This document shows, one piece after another, positions 1 through 8,934 of a stretch of DNA of 64,000 nt. The notes under the pieces are model-generated. The model was not told where the DNA came from. It did not search any database and worked only from the letters and a program-made list of their open reading frames with translations. The DNA lies in contig JAGBHE010000071.1 in the NCBI GenBank assembly GCA_017935675.1, forward strand, positions 62,001-126,000, given 5' to 3'. Every line of letters begins with the position of its first letter. Within the stretch, counting starts at the first letter, position 1. The DNA is from Clostridia bacterium (GTDB lineage: Bacteria > Bacillota > Clostridia > UBA1381). Position numbers and translations under genes: made by a program.

Positions 1-751
1 GATCTATATAACCCTTATAGCCCGGCTCTATAGGACCGTATTTAATCTTTCCGTCCTCCTGGTAAAATCCCTGTGCAACGCCGTATGCGCCGCTGAACGT
101 GTCAACTATGTCAAGACCCCGGAATGATAAAGGATATTCTATCCCCATCTCCTTGAATTTTCTCAGGGCTTTATCCCAATCATCTATTGTCTCCGGCAGC
201 CCCATGCCGGCTTTGTCAAGAAGGTCCTTCCTTATCTGAGGTCCCTTCCAGCACATCAGGCTGTCATCACCTCTGAAAAATGCAAAGGTATAATGCTTGC
301 CTTCGTCAGTCACAACCTGTTTATCATTGTCGGGATTATCCTTTAAATACTTCTGATAATTCGGCGCATATTTCATATAATCATCCAAGTATATTATTAC
401 GCCGTCTTCAACAGCCTTTGCCGGGCCGCCTTTATATGATGTAAAATCCCATCTGATCATATCGGGGTATTCTCCCGAGGCGCACATGACATTGAACTTT
501 TCGGTCTCCTGACCGACTGCCGGATGAATAAATTCCAGATCAACATTGCATTTTTCTTCAAGAGCCTGATAAAACGGTACATCATTGAAGCTCTCATAGT
601 TCTGAGATACCTGCGAAAGTAATTGCGTCCAACACGTAATTTTTACTCTGTCTCCGTTGCCGTCCGCCTTGTCCGTCCCTGCTCCGCAGCCCGCCAGACC
701 GGCTGCCGTTATAGCCGCGCCCGATAACGCGGCTATTCTTTTAAATTTCAT
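1..751 (-). CDS. Extracellular solute-binding lipoprotein of a sugar ABC importer (C-terminus cut by window edge)
   Basis: Only the first 250 codons are present; the gene runs off the left edge. I translated it from ATG at 749-751, preceded by an AAAGGGAGAA ribosome-binding site. The N-terminus is a lipoprotein signal with lipobox LAGC (Cys22). The mature part has the features of family 1 oligosaccharide-binding proteins (LplA/YtcQ type), including a PETIDDW stretch. It is clearly paralogous to the binding protein at 51171-52763: both share the FNDV, FxHPAxGQExExFN and GGPxxAxxDG patterns. By family role it binds an oligosaccharide outside the membrane and delivers it to two permeases, which are not in the window and presumably lie further left. 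It follows the AraC sensor gene on the same strand but has its own promoter. Confidence 0.9.
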   Translation of the reverse strand, partial: MKFKRIAALSGAAITAAGLAGCGAGTDKADGNGDRVKITCWTQLLSQVSQNYESFNDVPFYQALEEKCNVDLEFIHPAVGQETEKFNVMCASGEYPDMIRWDFTSYKGGPAKAVEDGVIIYLDDYMKYAPNYQKYLKDNPDNDKQVVTDEGKHYTFAFFRGDDSLMCWKGPQIRKDLLDKAGMGLPETIDDWDKALRKFKEMGIEYPLSFRGLDIVDTFSGAYGVAQGFYQEDGKIKYGPIEPGYKGYID

Positions 752-813
752 AACACATTCTCCCTTTCTTCAAAATTGCACTCATTTTTGCGGAATGCTG
801 TAGCTTAATTTAC

Positions 814-842
814 AGTATACACAGCCGCACCTGTGTTGTAAA
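814..842 (-). promoter_or_regulatory. Sigma-A promoter of the binding-protein gene, with inverted repeat in the spacer
   Basis: On the minus strand, TTTACA (837-842) and TATACT (814-819) are separated by exactly 17 bases, upstream of the ATG at 751. The spacer holds an inverted repeat ACACAG-6-CTGTGT (819-836). A protein bound there would sit between the -35 and -10 boxes, so it is a candidate operator, possibly for the neighbouring AraC regulator (inference). Confidence 0.6.
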
Positions 843-929
843 GATACAATTCAAAACATACCATACAAAAATAAATACATTTCAAAAAATCGTGTATTTA
901 TGCTGTTTTCACGGGGAAATACATAACAA

Positions 930-966
930 AAAACCGTTATTCGCTCATATAAAGAATAACGGTTTT
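930..966 (-). terminator. Rho-independent terminator after the AraC sensor gene
   Basis: A perfect 13-bp inverted repeat (930-942 with 954-966) with an 11-base loop starts 5 bases after the AraC stop codon. On the minus strand it is followed by a T-rich run, so it ends the regulator transcript and isolates it from the downstream binding-protein gene, which has its own promoter. Confidence 0.8.
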
Positions 967-971
967 CTGAC

Positions 972-3257
972 TCATGACTGTTTCTTTTTATCATCACTTT
1001 CTATCATTTGATGTCTGTATTCGCTGGGTGACACGCCGACATAATTTTTAAATGCCCTTCTGAACGACAGCGAGCTGTTATATCCCACAGCCTCTGCAAT
1101 CTTGTCTATGCTGTTTTGGGTTTCTGCAAGAAGATGACAGGATTTTTCTATTTTTACCTTAGTTGCGTATTTATTAAAACCAAAGCCTGTATTTTCCTTA
1201 AAGAACTTAGACACATAATCAATCGATATATAAAAATGGTCGGCAAACGCCTGTCTGTCAAATTCTGTTGTCAAGGCTGCATTATCAACGTAGTCAAGAA
1301 TTTGCTCTTTAAGAGATTTTTCGGCATTTTCGCATATAACGCTGTTATATACCTTTTTAATGCCCGAAAAAAATACTTCCGTGCCCGATTCCTCATCAAT
1401 ACTGTCATTCATACTTTTCATTTCATTATCACTTATATCATGACAGTATTGCTGAATAAGATTGTAAAGCGTTATTTTCATGTTAGCGTATAAAAGCTTC
1501 ATTGTACTCTTAACAAGAACTCTGTTTACACAATTCTCTTCATAAACCAAATCGATTATATGATCTATTTCCCCAATATTTTTATTTCTGAAAGCGTTTT
1601 CCAAATGATGTTCAATTTCAACGGGATAATAATACCACAAAAAAGAATCGTTTGACTGAACGCACCAGACCGTATGTCTGTATTCAACATCCATTCCGTT
1701 CATAAGATTATTAAGGGCCCTGTCATATGAATAGCATACGTCATTAATCGTTGTGTAAAAATTACCCATAGCGCACTTTAAACGGATATTTAATGATTTA
1801 AATAATTTTTCACTTATCGCATATGTCATATTTTCAATCTTCAGCGTGTTTGTTGAATTATCCTCATCATCAAATATGAATATTATGGCAACGGTATCCG
1901 TACCGTATGTACACGTCATACACTTAAAATGACTCTTATATTCCTCGCTTACGGACTTTTGAATGCTTCTTTGCATTTCATGATTACAGCTTTCCTTTTC
2001 GTCCGATATTATAGACGTGAGCAGCACGGTAAACATTTTACCCGATATGTCAATGTTCATGTTTTTTGAAAGCTGCAGGATTCTGTCATTTGAAAGCTCC
2101 TTGCCCGCCAGAAGCGAATTGACAAAATCATTTATTATGACAGGCATTTCCGCCCTGTACTCTTCTTTTATAACGGAAATATCATTGCAGATAGAATCAA
2201 TCGCAGCGGAAAGGTATGCAAATTCGTTATTATTGCTTATGCCGACGCCGCTTAACGTTTCCATCTGCTTTGTCAGTCTTTTTATCGGTTTGGCGCTAAG
2301 CTTTGCAAAGTATATCGATAATCCCGCACCAATCAGCAATGCCGCAAACAAAATTATAATCACTGCAAATTTGATTTTTATGGTTTTTTTGATTGCCGAG
2401 TTATATAAATTTCCGCTTAAAACATTTAAGCCCGTATCATTATTAAATGAAAATGCAATATATTTTTTGTTATTAATTTCATATATGTCGCTGTTTGATG
2501 CGGAGCTTATCACATCGTTGTCATTATCCGGGAAAATTTGCTTGTTATGCATATCATACAAAAACAAACATTGCTCGGAATTGTTTTCACTGTACCCCAT
2601 TATCTTTTTTATCTCATTAAAATCAAGACAAACAACTATGTAGCCTGTAGGATTATCAAAATAATTATTGGGATATGATTCAATGTATAAAAGCGATTCA
2701 CTTTCCGCTCCTGCCTTATATGTTTTTATCGGCTGTGATATGGCACTGTACTTCTGACCGTTCAGATATTCTTCTCTGAACCGGCTGACATCCAAATCGC
2801 CGAACCTTATTAAGCTGCCGTATAAAACGTCAAGATCGATGCTGCCCAGGGAGGATACTATATTATTGTCCGCAGCCGGAAACAGATATATCTCATCTAT
2901 AATCTGACTTGACATGGTATATAAATTAAGCTTTTCCATCATATCTTTTTTTGCCAGATTAAAATTACCGTGATCATTTATAAAATCCCTGTCGTCCGAT
3001 AAAAACTTAATAAATGAATCGTCAACTCCGTTTCTTATCTGCTGGCATACAATCCGGATATTATTCATCTGCTGAGATAATATCTCGTTCGCTCTTGCAG
3101 CCGAGGTATAAAGATTAGCCTCGTCATACTCATTTATTGATGATATCATAATATTATATACAAAAAGAAAAACAATCATAAAAAAGCCTAAAAGCAATAT
3201 ATATGTAGATAAAAAATTTTTAAATATATTACGCTTATTAAAAATATTTTTTAACAT
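972..3257 (-). CDS. Membrane-anchored AraC-family transcriptional regulator (one-component sensor)
   Basis: 761 residues. A short basic N-terminus leads into a membrane helix at about residues 16-38, an extracellular Cache-like sensor of about 250 residues, and a second membrane helix near 295-318. An intracellular linker follows, then a C-terminal AraC DNA-binding domain with two helix-turn-helix units (about 660-755; key stretch IDKIAEAVGYNSSLSFRRAF). By analogy with YesN/YtdP-type regulators it probably senses an extracellular sugar and activates an importer and glycosidases (inference). The likely target is the adjacent solute-binding gene. ATG start with an AAGGGTGG site. It has a paralogue of similar design at 48972-51134. 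Confidence 0.88.
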   Translation of the reverse strand: MLKNIFNKRNIFKNFLSTYILLLGFFMIVFLFVYNIMISSINEYDEANLYTSAARANEILSQQMNNIRIVCQQIRNGVDDSFIKFLSDDRDFINDHGNFNLAKKDMMEKLNLYTMSSQIIDEIYLFPAADNNIVSSLGSIDLDVLYGSLIRFGDLDVSRFREEYLNGQKYSAISQPIKTYKAGAESESLLYIESYPNNYFDNPTGYIVVCLDFNEIKKIMGYSENNSEQCLFLYDMHNKQIFPDNDNDVISSASNSDIYEINNKKYIAFSFNNDTGLNVLSGNLYNSAIKKTIKIKFAVIIILFAALLIGAGLSIYFAKLSAKPIKRLTKQMETLSGVGISNNNEFAYLSAAIDSICNDISVIKEEYRAEMPVIINDFVNSLLAGKELSNDRILQLSKNMNIDISGKMFTVLLTSIISDEKESCNHEMQRSIQKSVSEEYKSHFKCMTCTYGTDTVAIIFIFDDEDNSTNTLKIENMTYAISEKLFKSLNIRLKCAMGNFYTTINDVCYSYDRALNNLMNGMDVEYRHTVWCVQSNDSFLWYYYPVEIEHHLENAFRNKNIGEIDHIIDLVYEENCVNRVLVKSTMKLLYANMKITLYNLIQQYCHDISDNEMKSMNDSIDEESGTEVFFSGIKKVYNSVICENAEKSLKEQILDYVDNAALTTEFDRQAFADHFYISIDYVSKFFKENTGFGFNKYATKVKIEKSCHLLAETQNSIDKIAEAVGYNSSLSFRRAFKNYVGVSPSEYRHQMIESDDKKKQS

Positions 3258-3270
3258 TGTAATCCACCCT

Positions 3271-3300
3271 TATACAATAATTTACTGCAATTATTGTATA
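3271..3300 (-). promoter_or_regulatory. Perfect inverted repeat at the transcript start of the AraC sensor gene
   Basis: An 11-bp perfect inverted repeat (3271-3281 with 3290-3300, 8-base spacer) covers the predicted transcription start and leader. It is a candidate autoregulatory operator or mRNA hairpin; the sequence does not say which. Confidence 0.5.
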
Positions 3301-3302
3301 TA

Positions 3303-3331
3303 ATCATACCGCACTTATCATACAAAGTCAA
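3303..3331 (-). promoter_or_regulatory. Sigma-A promoter of the AraC sensor gene
   Basis: On the minus strand, TTGACT (3326-3331) and TATGAT (3303-3308) are separated by 17 bases. This is close to consensus and places transcription start near 3296, about 40 bases upstream of the ATG. Confidence 0.7.
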
Positions 3332-3414
3332 GGCTATTTTTTATATAAACCATACATTTTTTGATATTTTTAAAAAAAATAATTCATTTTATGTACCATA
3401 ACGGTGATATTGAC

Positions 3415-3457
3415 AAATACAAAACACAAGGGGGCCCTCCCCTTGTGTTTTGTATTT
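3415..3457 (-). terminator. Strong terminator hairpin ending the long pectin operon
   Basis: A 19-bp inverted repeat (3415-3433 with 3439-3457) has a 5-base loop and a G/C-rich tip, starting immediately after the stop codon of the last gene of the 20-kb operon. Its arms share the AACACAAG sequence with the long hairpin at 27664-27724. Confidence 0.8.
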
Positions 3458-3458
3458 T

Positions 3459-6152
3459 TTATTCATATAATCTGGCTTCTGCAAGCTCAACTTTTTTGAC
3501 GTAAACTCCGCTTCCGTTTTTTGTCATCAGACAGAAATCAGCACCCGAAAGGAGCAATGATTCTCTGAACTGTGCATCATCTAATTTTACAGAGAGCACC
3601 TTCCATGTATTTGTATTGGTCATTTTGCCGCAGTTAATTTCCTTCAGCGCATACTCTGCACCGTCATCCTTTCCGTCCGGTATTACAGAGTTATATTGAA
3701 AAATCAATTCACCTTCAGTATCAAGATATGTAAAGTCTATTGCAACATTTTTTGAATTTATTTTTGTTTTATCGGTATACAGACCAATATATTTGCTATC
3801 CGGAATATATCTGCATCTTGTTGTTTCACCGTCTGCGTCTGTGACCTCGGCGTCCTCCGTGTATGCTGCTCGTGCAGGGTCATCTCTGTATGCAATACTG
3901 ATACCGTTTCCGTTGCTGTTGATTGCAACCTCGGTTTTGCCGACGGGCGTAAGATAAAACGGCATTTCAATTGTGCAGCCGTCACCGGCACCGCCCTCCC
4001 CGGCAATCTCATTGGTATCTACGGGCACCACGGAATAGCTGTGATTTTCAAGATATGAAGCCTGTCTGTCTTTATACTGAGTATCCCGGCATTTTGCAAT
4101 AAGCTTTCCGTCTCTGTATACGGCATAATAATCTACCGCATTATAATCATCGCAACTCGCCTCCCACGAAAGGTTAATCGATTTCACTTTATTTTCAACC
4201 TTAAACCCGCAAAGTCCTGACGGCGCATTATTGGCAAGCGATATATTATTCCCATCCCACAAATACCATACAATTTCATCTCCTGCGGATTTTTGCAATC
4301 CGTCAATACGGAATTCCAATGATCCGTATATCGGAATATCCGTTTTGGAATCAATCCTTCTGTCATGTATATCTCCTGTACCGGAATTTACGGACATGAC
4401 AATAAAATTGATTTTTTCTGCCCCGGACGTACCCGGATTTTTAAGTACAATCCTTGCAGTAACAGTCCCGTCCTGTGATGTTGTGATTTCCGGGGCCCGG
4501 ACAGTCATATAAGTACCGGCATGTGACTTAACAATAAAATCAAACTGTCTCTCAATGCAATAATCTGAATATGTAACCCTTGCGGTCAGAGTAACACTGA
4601 CATTCTCATCACCGCGCTTTACTTCTGCTCTGCGTCCGCCGTCAGCAACGGCTATAGCACTTTCATCGGAGCTTATCCATTCTATACTGCTTGAATACAG
4701 GCTTCCCGAAACAGGCAAATCAAAATCATTTGTTACGATTCCGTCAGGCGCCGTGTTCAAAAATATAGCCTCCGCGTCCGAGACGCAGTATCTGTAATCC
4801 ATATCCTCCGAAACTGAAACATCAACATTATCAAATATTGAAAGCAGCGCTTTTGAATACGGATTATGCTTCACATTTACATACTGTATTTTGCAAAAAC
4901 CGCTTATGATGTTTTTATTCATTATCCCAACGGGGGTATCCGTTTTCCCTACGGTTGTTGCTCCTTCAAATATTTCAACCGTATACGTGCGGTTTTTCAT
5001 ATCGGTTGTAATCGTATATGTGAACGCCTTATCTTTTATATCACCGTCATAAAGCAGATTATATTGCACGTCACCGTTATCGTCAGATGATACCGCATAT
5101 ATACTTGCCGTTCCGTCCTTAATGTCATATACAACCGACGCCGCCCCAATCTTGTTACTGTCCAGCAAATCCACCGACATTCTGTTCCGGCCGCTGTTAT
5201 ACTCACAGCCGTCCGTACAGCTTATACCGCCCGGGACAGTCATGTCATATGTAACCTTTACATTTCCGTATAAATCATCGTCTGATATTTTCTTTTCAAA
5301 AACATTATTCTCCGATGATGCCGCACACTCCGCTTCATCCGTCCGATAAACTGCAATACTGTAGAAATAATTCGTTTTTCCCGGTGCTGATTCCACCCTG
5401 ATACTGTTTCTTATATTGTTTCCCTCATCAATTTTCCGGGTAAAATCAACATCCGTAAGCTCAATCCTTGCAATCCTCCATGCGCCCGTGCCGTCATTGC
5501 TGAGCGTCGCGGCATCATAAGCCTGTTTCGACGACGAACCGCCGTCCTTTGACGGATACCAGATTTCACACCAATTATGCGGAGCATCATCCGTATAGTA
5601 CATAAGCTCGACAGTAAGCCTGTTATCCGTACTTTCAAACATTCCGGAATCCACAACAAATCTTGTCGCATTCGTTCTGAGCGCGTCATGGGGCGGTGTA
5701 TTTTCGTCCGCGTACTTATCTGCATTAATATATGTAAATTGCCTAATCGCATTTTTGTTTTCTATACCGTCAACGCAGACTGAGCTATTCCCTTTGCCGA
5801 TGTAATCATATTGAACTCCCCTGTAAATAACAGGTGTTTCAAGCTTCGTGACAAAACGGTCGTTTTGATATTGAAGAGTTATACCGTGCACATTGCTGCT
5901 TCCGTTTAAATTATCGGTATTATCCATACGAAAATAACAAAGCGAATCCGACTTAAGCTCAAGGGCGCCGTTTTTAACCCCGGCAGAAAACGCTGATTTT
6001 GATTCCGTAATCAATTCCGAAACCTCAGAATCGGAAAGTTCGGAAAAATCCTGCTGGTAAATATTGTCCCAGTCAGCATATGCGCTCATATTTACGGCAA
6101 AGACCGATATAACAGCCAAAAGCACCTTAACGATGTGATATTTCGTTTTCAT
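3459..6152 (-). CDS. Secreted modular protein with carbohydrate-binding-like, atrophied Ig and FN3-like domains
   Basis: 897 residues with a signal peptide (1-26, cleavage near SAYA-DW). Modules read from the sequence: an N-terminal beta-sandwich, carbohydrate-binding-like (about 30-270); a second beta-rich region (280-450); an atrophied bacterial Ig domain (about 457-543, with WISSDESAI); a short tail-type module ending WYLWDGNNISL (550-640); an FN3-like domain (654-715); and a C-terminal binding-like module (725-897) resembling the C-terminus of the PL22-like neighbour. No catalytic motif was recognised. As last gene of the pectin operon it probably helps the surface machinery bind polysaccharide (inference). 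ATG with AAAGGA site. Confidence 0.8.
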   Translation of the reverse strand: MKTKYHIVKVLLAVISVFAVNMSAYADWDNIYQQDFSELSDSEVSELITESKSAFSAGVKNGALELKSDSLCYFRMDNTDNLNGSSNVHGITLQYQNDRFVTKLETPVIYRGVQYDYIGKGNSSVCVDGIENKNAIRQFTYINADKYADENTPPHDALRTNATRFVVDSGMFESTDNRLTVELMYYTDDAPHNWCEIWYPSKDGGSSSKQAYDAATLSNDGTGAWRIARIELTDVDFTRKIDEGNNIRNSIRVESAPGKTNYFYSIAVYRTDEAECAASSENNVFEKKISDDDLYGNVKVTYDMTVPGGISCTDGCEYNSGRNRMSVDLLDSNKIGAASVVYDIKDGTASIYAVSSDDNGDVQYNLLYDGDIKDKAFTYTITTDMKNRTYTVEIFEGATTVGKTDTPVGIMNKNIISGFCKIQYVNVKHNPYSKALLSIFDNVDVSVSEDMDYRYCVSDAEAIFLNTAPDGIVTNDFDLPVSGSLYSSSIEWISSDESAIAVADGGRRAEVKRGDENVSVTLTARVTYSDYCIERQFDFIVKSHAGTYMTVRAPEITTSQDGTVTARIVLKNPGTSGAEKINFIVMSVNSGTGDIHDRRIDSKTDIPIYGSLEFRIDGLQKSAGDEIVWYLWDGNNISLANNAPSGLCGFKVENKVKSINLSWEASCDDYNAVDYYAVYRDGKLIAKCRDTQYKDRQASYLENHSYSVVPVDTNEIAGEGGAGDGCTIEMPFYLTPVGKTEVAINSNGNGISIAYRDDPARAAYTEDAEVTDADGETTRCRYIPDSKYIGLYTDKTKINSKNVAIDFTYLDTEGELIFQYNSVIPDGKDDGAEYALKEINCGKMTNTNTWKVLSVKLDDAQFRESLLLSGADFCLMTKNGSGVYVKKVELAEARLYE

Positions 6153-6190
6153 ATTAATATCCTTTCCATAATGCAGCCATATTCCTTAAA

Positions 6191-8854
6191 TTAATAGTAT
6201 GCAACAATTAATTCCTTGACATAATTATACCGCCGGTAAATAAAGACCCTTACGTTCTCATCATTGAAAGCTAAACCGCCGTCACTTTGAGGGCTGCTGA
6301 TCTGCTGAGATGAATTTACGCTTCCGATTGTTATCGTGTTCTCGTTACAGTCATATACCGGAACAAACATAGCCGATGTTCCCCACGCCGATGTCGGCAG
6401 TAATTTCCCGTATTGGGAGCCCTCCGGATTCTCCGTCACAATCATTCTGCCGTTATTGGAATATAATGTTCCGAAGACTTGACAAAATTCGTCTCCGGCA
6501 TTGCCCTTGATAAAGGCGCCCGGTTTTTCGCTCAGGCTGCAAACCACCGTTACACCGGTAATTATGTTATTAAACAGTGATATTCTTATTATATCGCCGC
6601 GCTTTAAGCTGTCAGGAACCGTACCGTCATCCTCTGCCCGGTATGCGACCTTCTTTCCGAAATTATACCCTATTATCTGCTTATAAACTTCGCCGTCCGT
6701 ATGCAGTATGGTTTTAATTTCATCAACGAGTATATGACCGTCAAGCTCATTTCCGTACTTTTTTATATCAATGCTGATTGCACCCGCCTCAAAGTATCTG
6801 TCACAGTCATATACCTTAATATCATAATACTTCTCATTGGCAATGCCGCTGAACGGTATTACACCATAGTCAATATTTCCTTCGGCATCCTCATATACCG
6901 CGAAGCAGACAGTGTTTCCGTTAATGCAGTATTTGCTGTTAAACATACAGCAATTACCCGACATATAATATGCTGTTGCCGATGCATAATCCATTGTAAA
7001 ATCATTTTCGTAATATCCGTACTCGGAATAATCGGCAACGTTTGCCGCAAATTCGATTTCCTTTATTTCCCCGTCTCCGTTAAATGCCACTCTCACAACC
7101 TGCGGAGTTATTTCGCCGGTATCGGCAGATGATGCTTTTTTAAGTAAATCCGCTCCTTTTTTACAGGATGTGCCGTCAAGCTTTATTTTGTCTGCCGTAA
7201 TAACGCTTGTAACCGTACCGTCCTTCAAGACAAGCCTTACATACACCCTGCCGTCTGTATCAAACGATTCGCTGTCCGGCATTATCTTAATAAGATATGC
7301 ATACTGCAAGCTTCCGCCGTCAGCCTCCTCAAGGGCGGCGATATTTCCCGAAATATCAAGAAAGTACTTATACCTGTTTCCCGCGCGGACCTTTGGAACC
7401 GTATAATACCCGTCGGCAATAATTTTTTCAAGGCTGCCCGCTATCAGGTATTTCCCGCTCTCAAAGGTATAGTATGTTTCCGAGCCGTCATCTGAAACCG
7501 ACTGCAAAACCTCCGTTGTGCCTTCATCATTTACATAAAGGTACAAATATTGTTTATCCAGGCTTTCAATAAGCGAAATAACGCAGTTGTTCGGTATATC
7601 TCCAAACTGAATTTCGCTGCCGTTTTTTAAAATTTTTACATTTTCATAATCGTCAAGTATAACCGTGTTTCCGTATTTATCCAATATGAATTTCCCGTCT
7701 GCGGAAACTGCGGCTGCAAATATATTTTTGAACTCGCTCACTATTACCGTATCATAGGTATTGTCCCCGTCGCTGTCAATAAGCTTTATGCTACCCGAAC
7801 GCGGACTGATTTGTTCAACGCCGCAGTCATTGCAAACTGTATTATTGTAGATAATATCCGCATATTTGCTTATGCGTGCCGATGCCTTTTTATTATTCCT
7901 GAAATATACAATATTTGAAAGGCTGTATGCAGAATCCTCAGTGTACAGCTCCTCGCTTTTTACGGTTATGATTTTATTGTCCTCGTCTGCCGCAAGCCAC
8001 AGCAATGTATCGATTCCGTCAACCGACCTGTAAAAATACTTAACCTTTTGTCCGATAAACTCCGAAAAATCAGCGTCTGCGGTTTCATACCTGATTCCGC
8101 TTATAACAACCGAATCCTCACGGCATTTGTCCCCCGACAAAGAAACGATTCCGTTGTTTTTCATAATACCCTCGTCATAATAAATATTATTATATACCGA
8201 CAAAAGATACCTGTTTTCGTCAGTTTTATATGAAACCCTTCCGTCACTCCCAAACTCAGTGCTTTCAAACAAGCATGTAACTCCGCAGTTATACAGGAGT
8301 TTAACGGCCGCCGCACCGGAGAGCGCCTCGTTATATCCGATGCTTTTTATCCCTTTTGTCAGCTTAAGCTCCTGCGCCATGGTAAAGTAATCTCCGGGAT
8401 ATACGCCGTATTTGCCTGCCATAAGATTTTTATAGCCAAGCAGATTTACCGCAATTTTAATTGCTTCCGAATATGTTATGGCATTATCCGGCAGAAAGGT
8501 ATTGTTTTCATAGCCGTTTACGATACCGATATTATAAAAATATACGATTGCATCCTTATGCGGTGTATTTATGTTGACATCCGTAAACAGAATTTTACCT
8601 TGACTGCCCATTGATGAAAACCCGGCAAGCTTATATAACGCTCCGGTAAACTGCGCGCGGCTTACTTCCTCATCAGCACTCATATTCAAAAAATCCTCCG
8701 GCAGCAAGCCCATAGTGCTCAGTGCGTCAAACTCCTGTGACGCCATAGGCGTAAAAATGTTCTCGGTATTCTTATCCGTTGCCTGAGCTGCCGCGTCCAT
8801 GCCCGAACAAAGCAACGTCAGTGATAATAACAAAACAAACAATCTGTATTTCAT
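6191..8854 (-). CDS. S-layer homology protein, N-terminal SLH domains with DGDNT-type body
   Basis: About 887 residues from the ATG at 8852-8854; an in-frame extension reaches 8881 but only through a TTG, so the exact start is uncertain. After a signal peptide come SLH repeats (roughly 30-200; note SRAQFTGALYKLAGF and GYENNTFLPDNAITYSEAIK), which anchor exported proteins to pyruvylated cell-wall polymer in Gram-positives. The rest is a long beta-rich body of unknown function containing IDSDGDNTYDTVIVSEF. The same architecture and motif recur in the protein at 34541-37075, giving each long operon one such protein. There are no recognisable catalytic residues. It could be a surface scaffold or S-layer subunit (inference). 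Confidence 0.8.
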   Translation of the reverse strand: MKYRLFVLLLSLTLLCSGMDAAAQATDKNTENIFTPMASQEFDALSTMGLLPEDFLNMSADEEVSRAQFTGALYKLAGFSSMGSQGKILFTDVNINTPHKDAIVYFYNIGIVNGYENNTFLPDNAITYSEAIKIAVNLLGYKNLMAGKYGVYPGDYFTMAQELKLTKGIKSIGYNEALSGAAAVKLLYNCGVTCLFESTEFGSDGRVSYKTDENRYLLSVYNNIYYDEGIMKNNGIVSLSGDKCREDSVVISGIRYETADADFSEFIGQKVKYFYRSVDGIDTLLWLAADEDNKIITVKSEELYTEDSAYSLSNIVYFRNNKKASARISKYADIIYNNTVCNDCGVEQISPRSGSIKLIDSDGDNTYDTVIVSEFKNIFAAAVSADGKFILDKYGNTVILDDYENVKILKNGSEIQFGDIPNNCVISLIESLDKQYLYLYVNDEGTTEVLQSVSDDGSETYYTFESGKYLIAGSLEKIIADGYYTVPKVRAGNRYKYFLDISGNIAALEEADGGSLQYAYLIKIMPDSESFDTDGRVYVRLVLKDGTVTSVITADKIKLDGTSCKKGADLLKKASSADTGEITPQVVRVAFNGDGEIKEIEFAANVADYSEYGYYENDFTMDYASATAYYMSGNCCMFNSKYCINGNTVCFAVYEDAEGNIDYGVIPFSGIANEKYYDIKVYDCDRYFEAGAISIDIKKYGNELDGHILVDEIKTILHTDGEVYKQIIGYNFGKKVAYRAEDDGTVPDSLKRGDIIRISLFNNIITGVTVVCSLSEKPGAFIKGNAGDEFCQVFGTLYSNNGRMIVTENPEGSQYGKLLPTSAWGTSAMFVPVYDCNENTITIGSVNSSQQISSPQSDGGLAFNDENVRVFIYRRYNYVKELIVAYY

Positions 8855-8934
8855 CCTATTACCATTAAATCCTTTCACCAAACTGTCAGTAAAAATGCTT
8901 TAGGCAAAGTGCGCACATGTGCCCCTTCAACATT

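Noticed and set aside
2017..2643. A 208-codon hydrophobic plus-strand reading frame
   Set aside because: Antisense to the AraC sensor gene; it has no ribosome-binding site and the opposite frame encodes clear domains.
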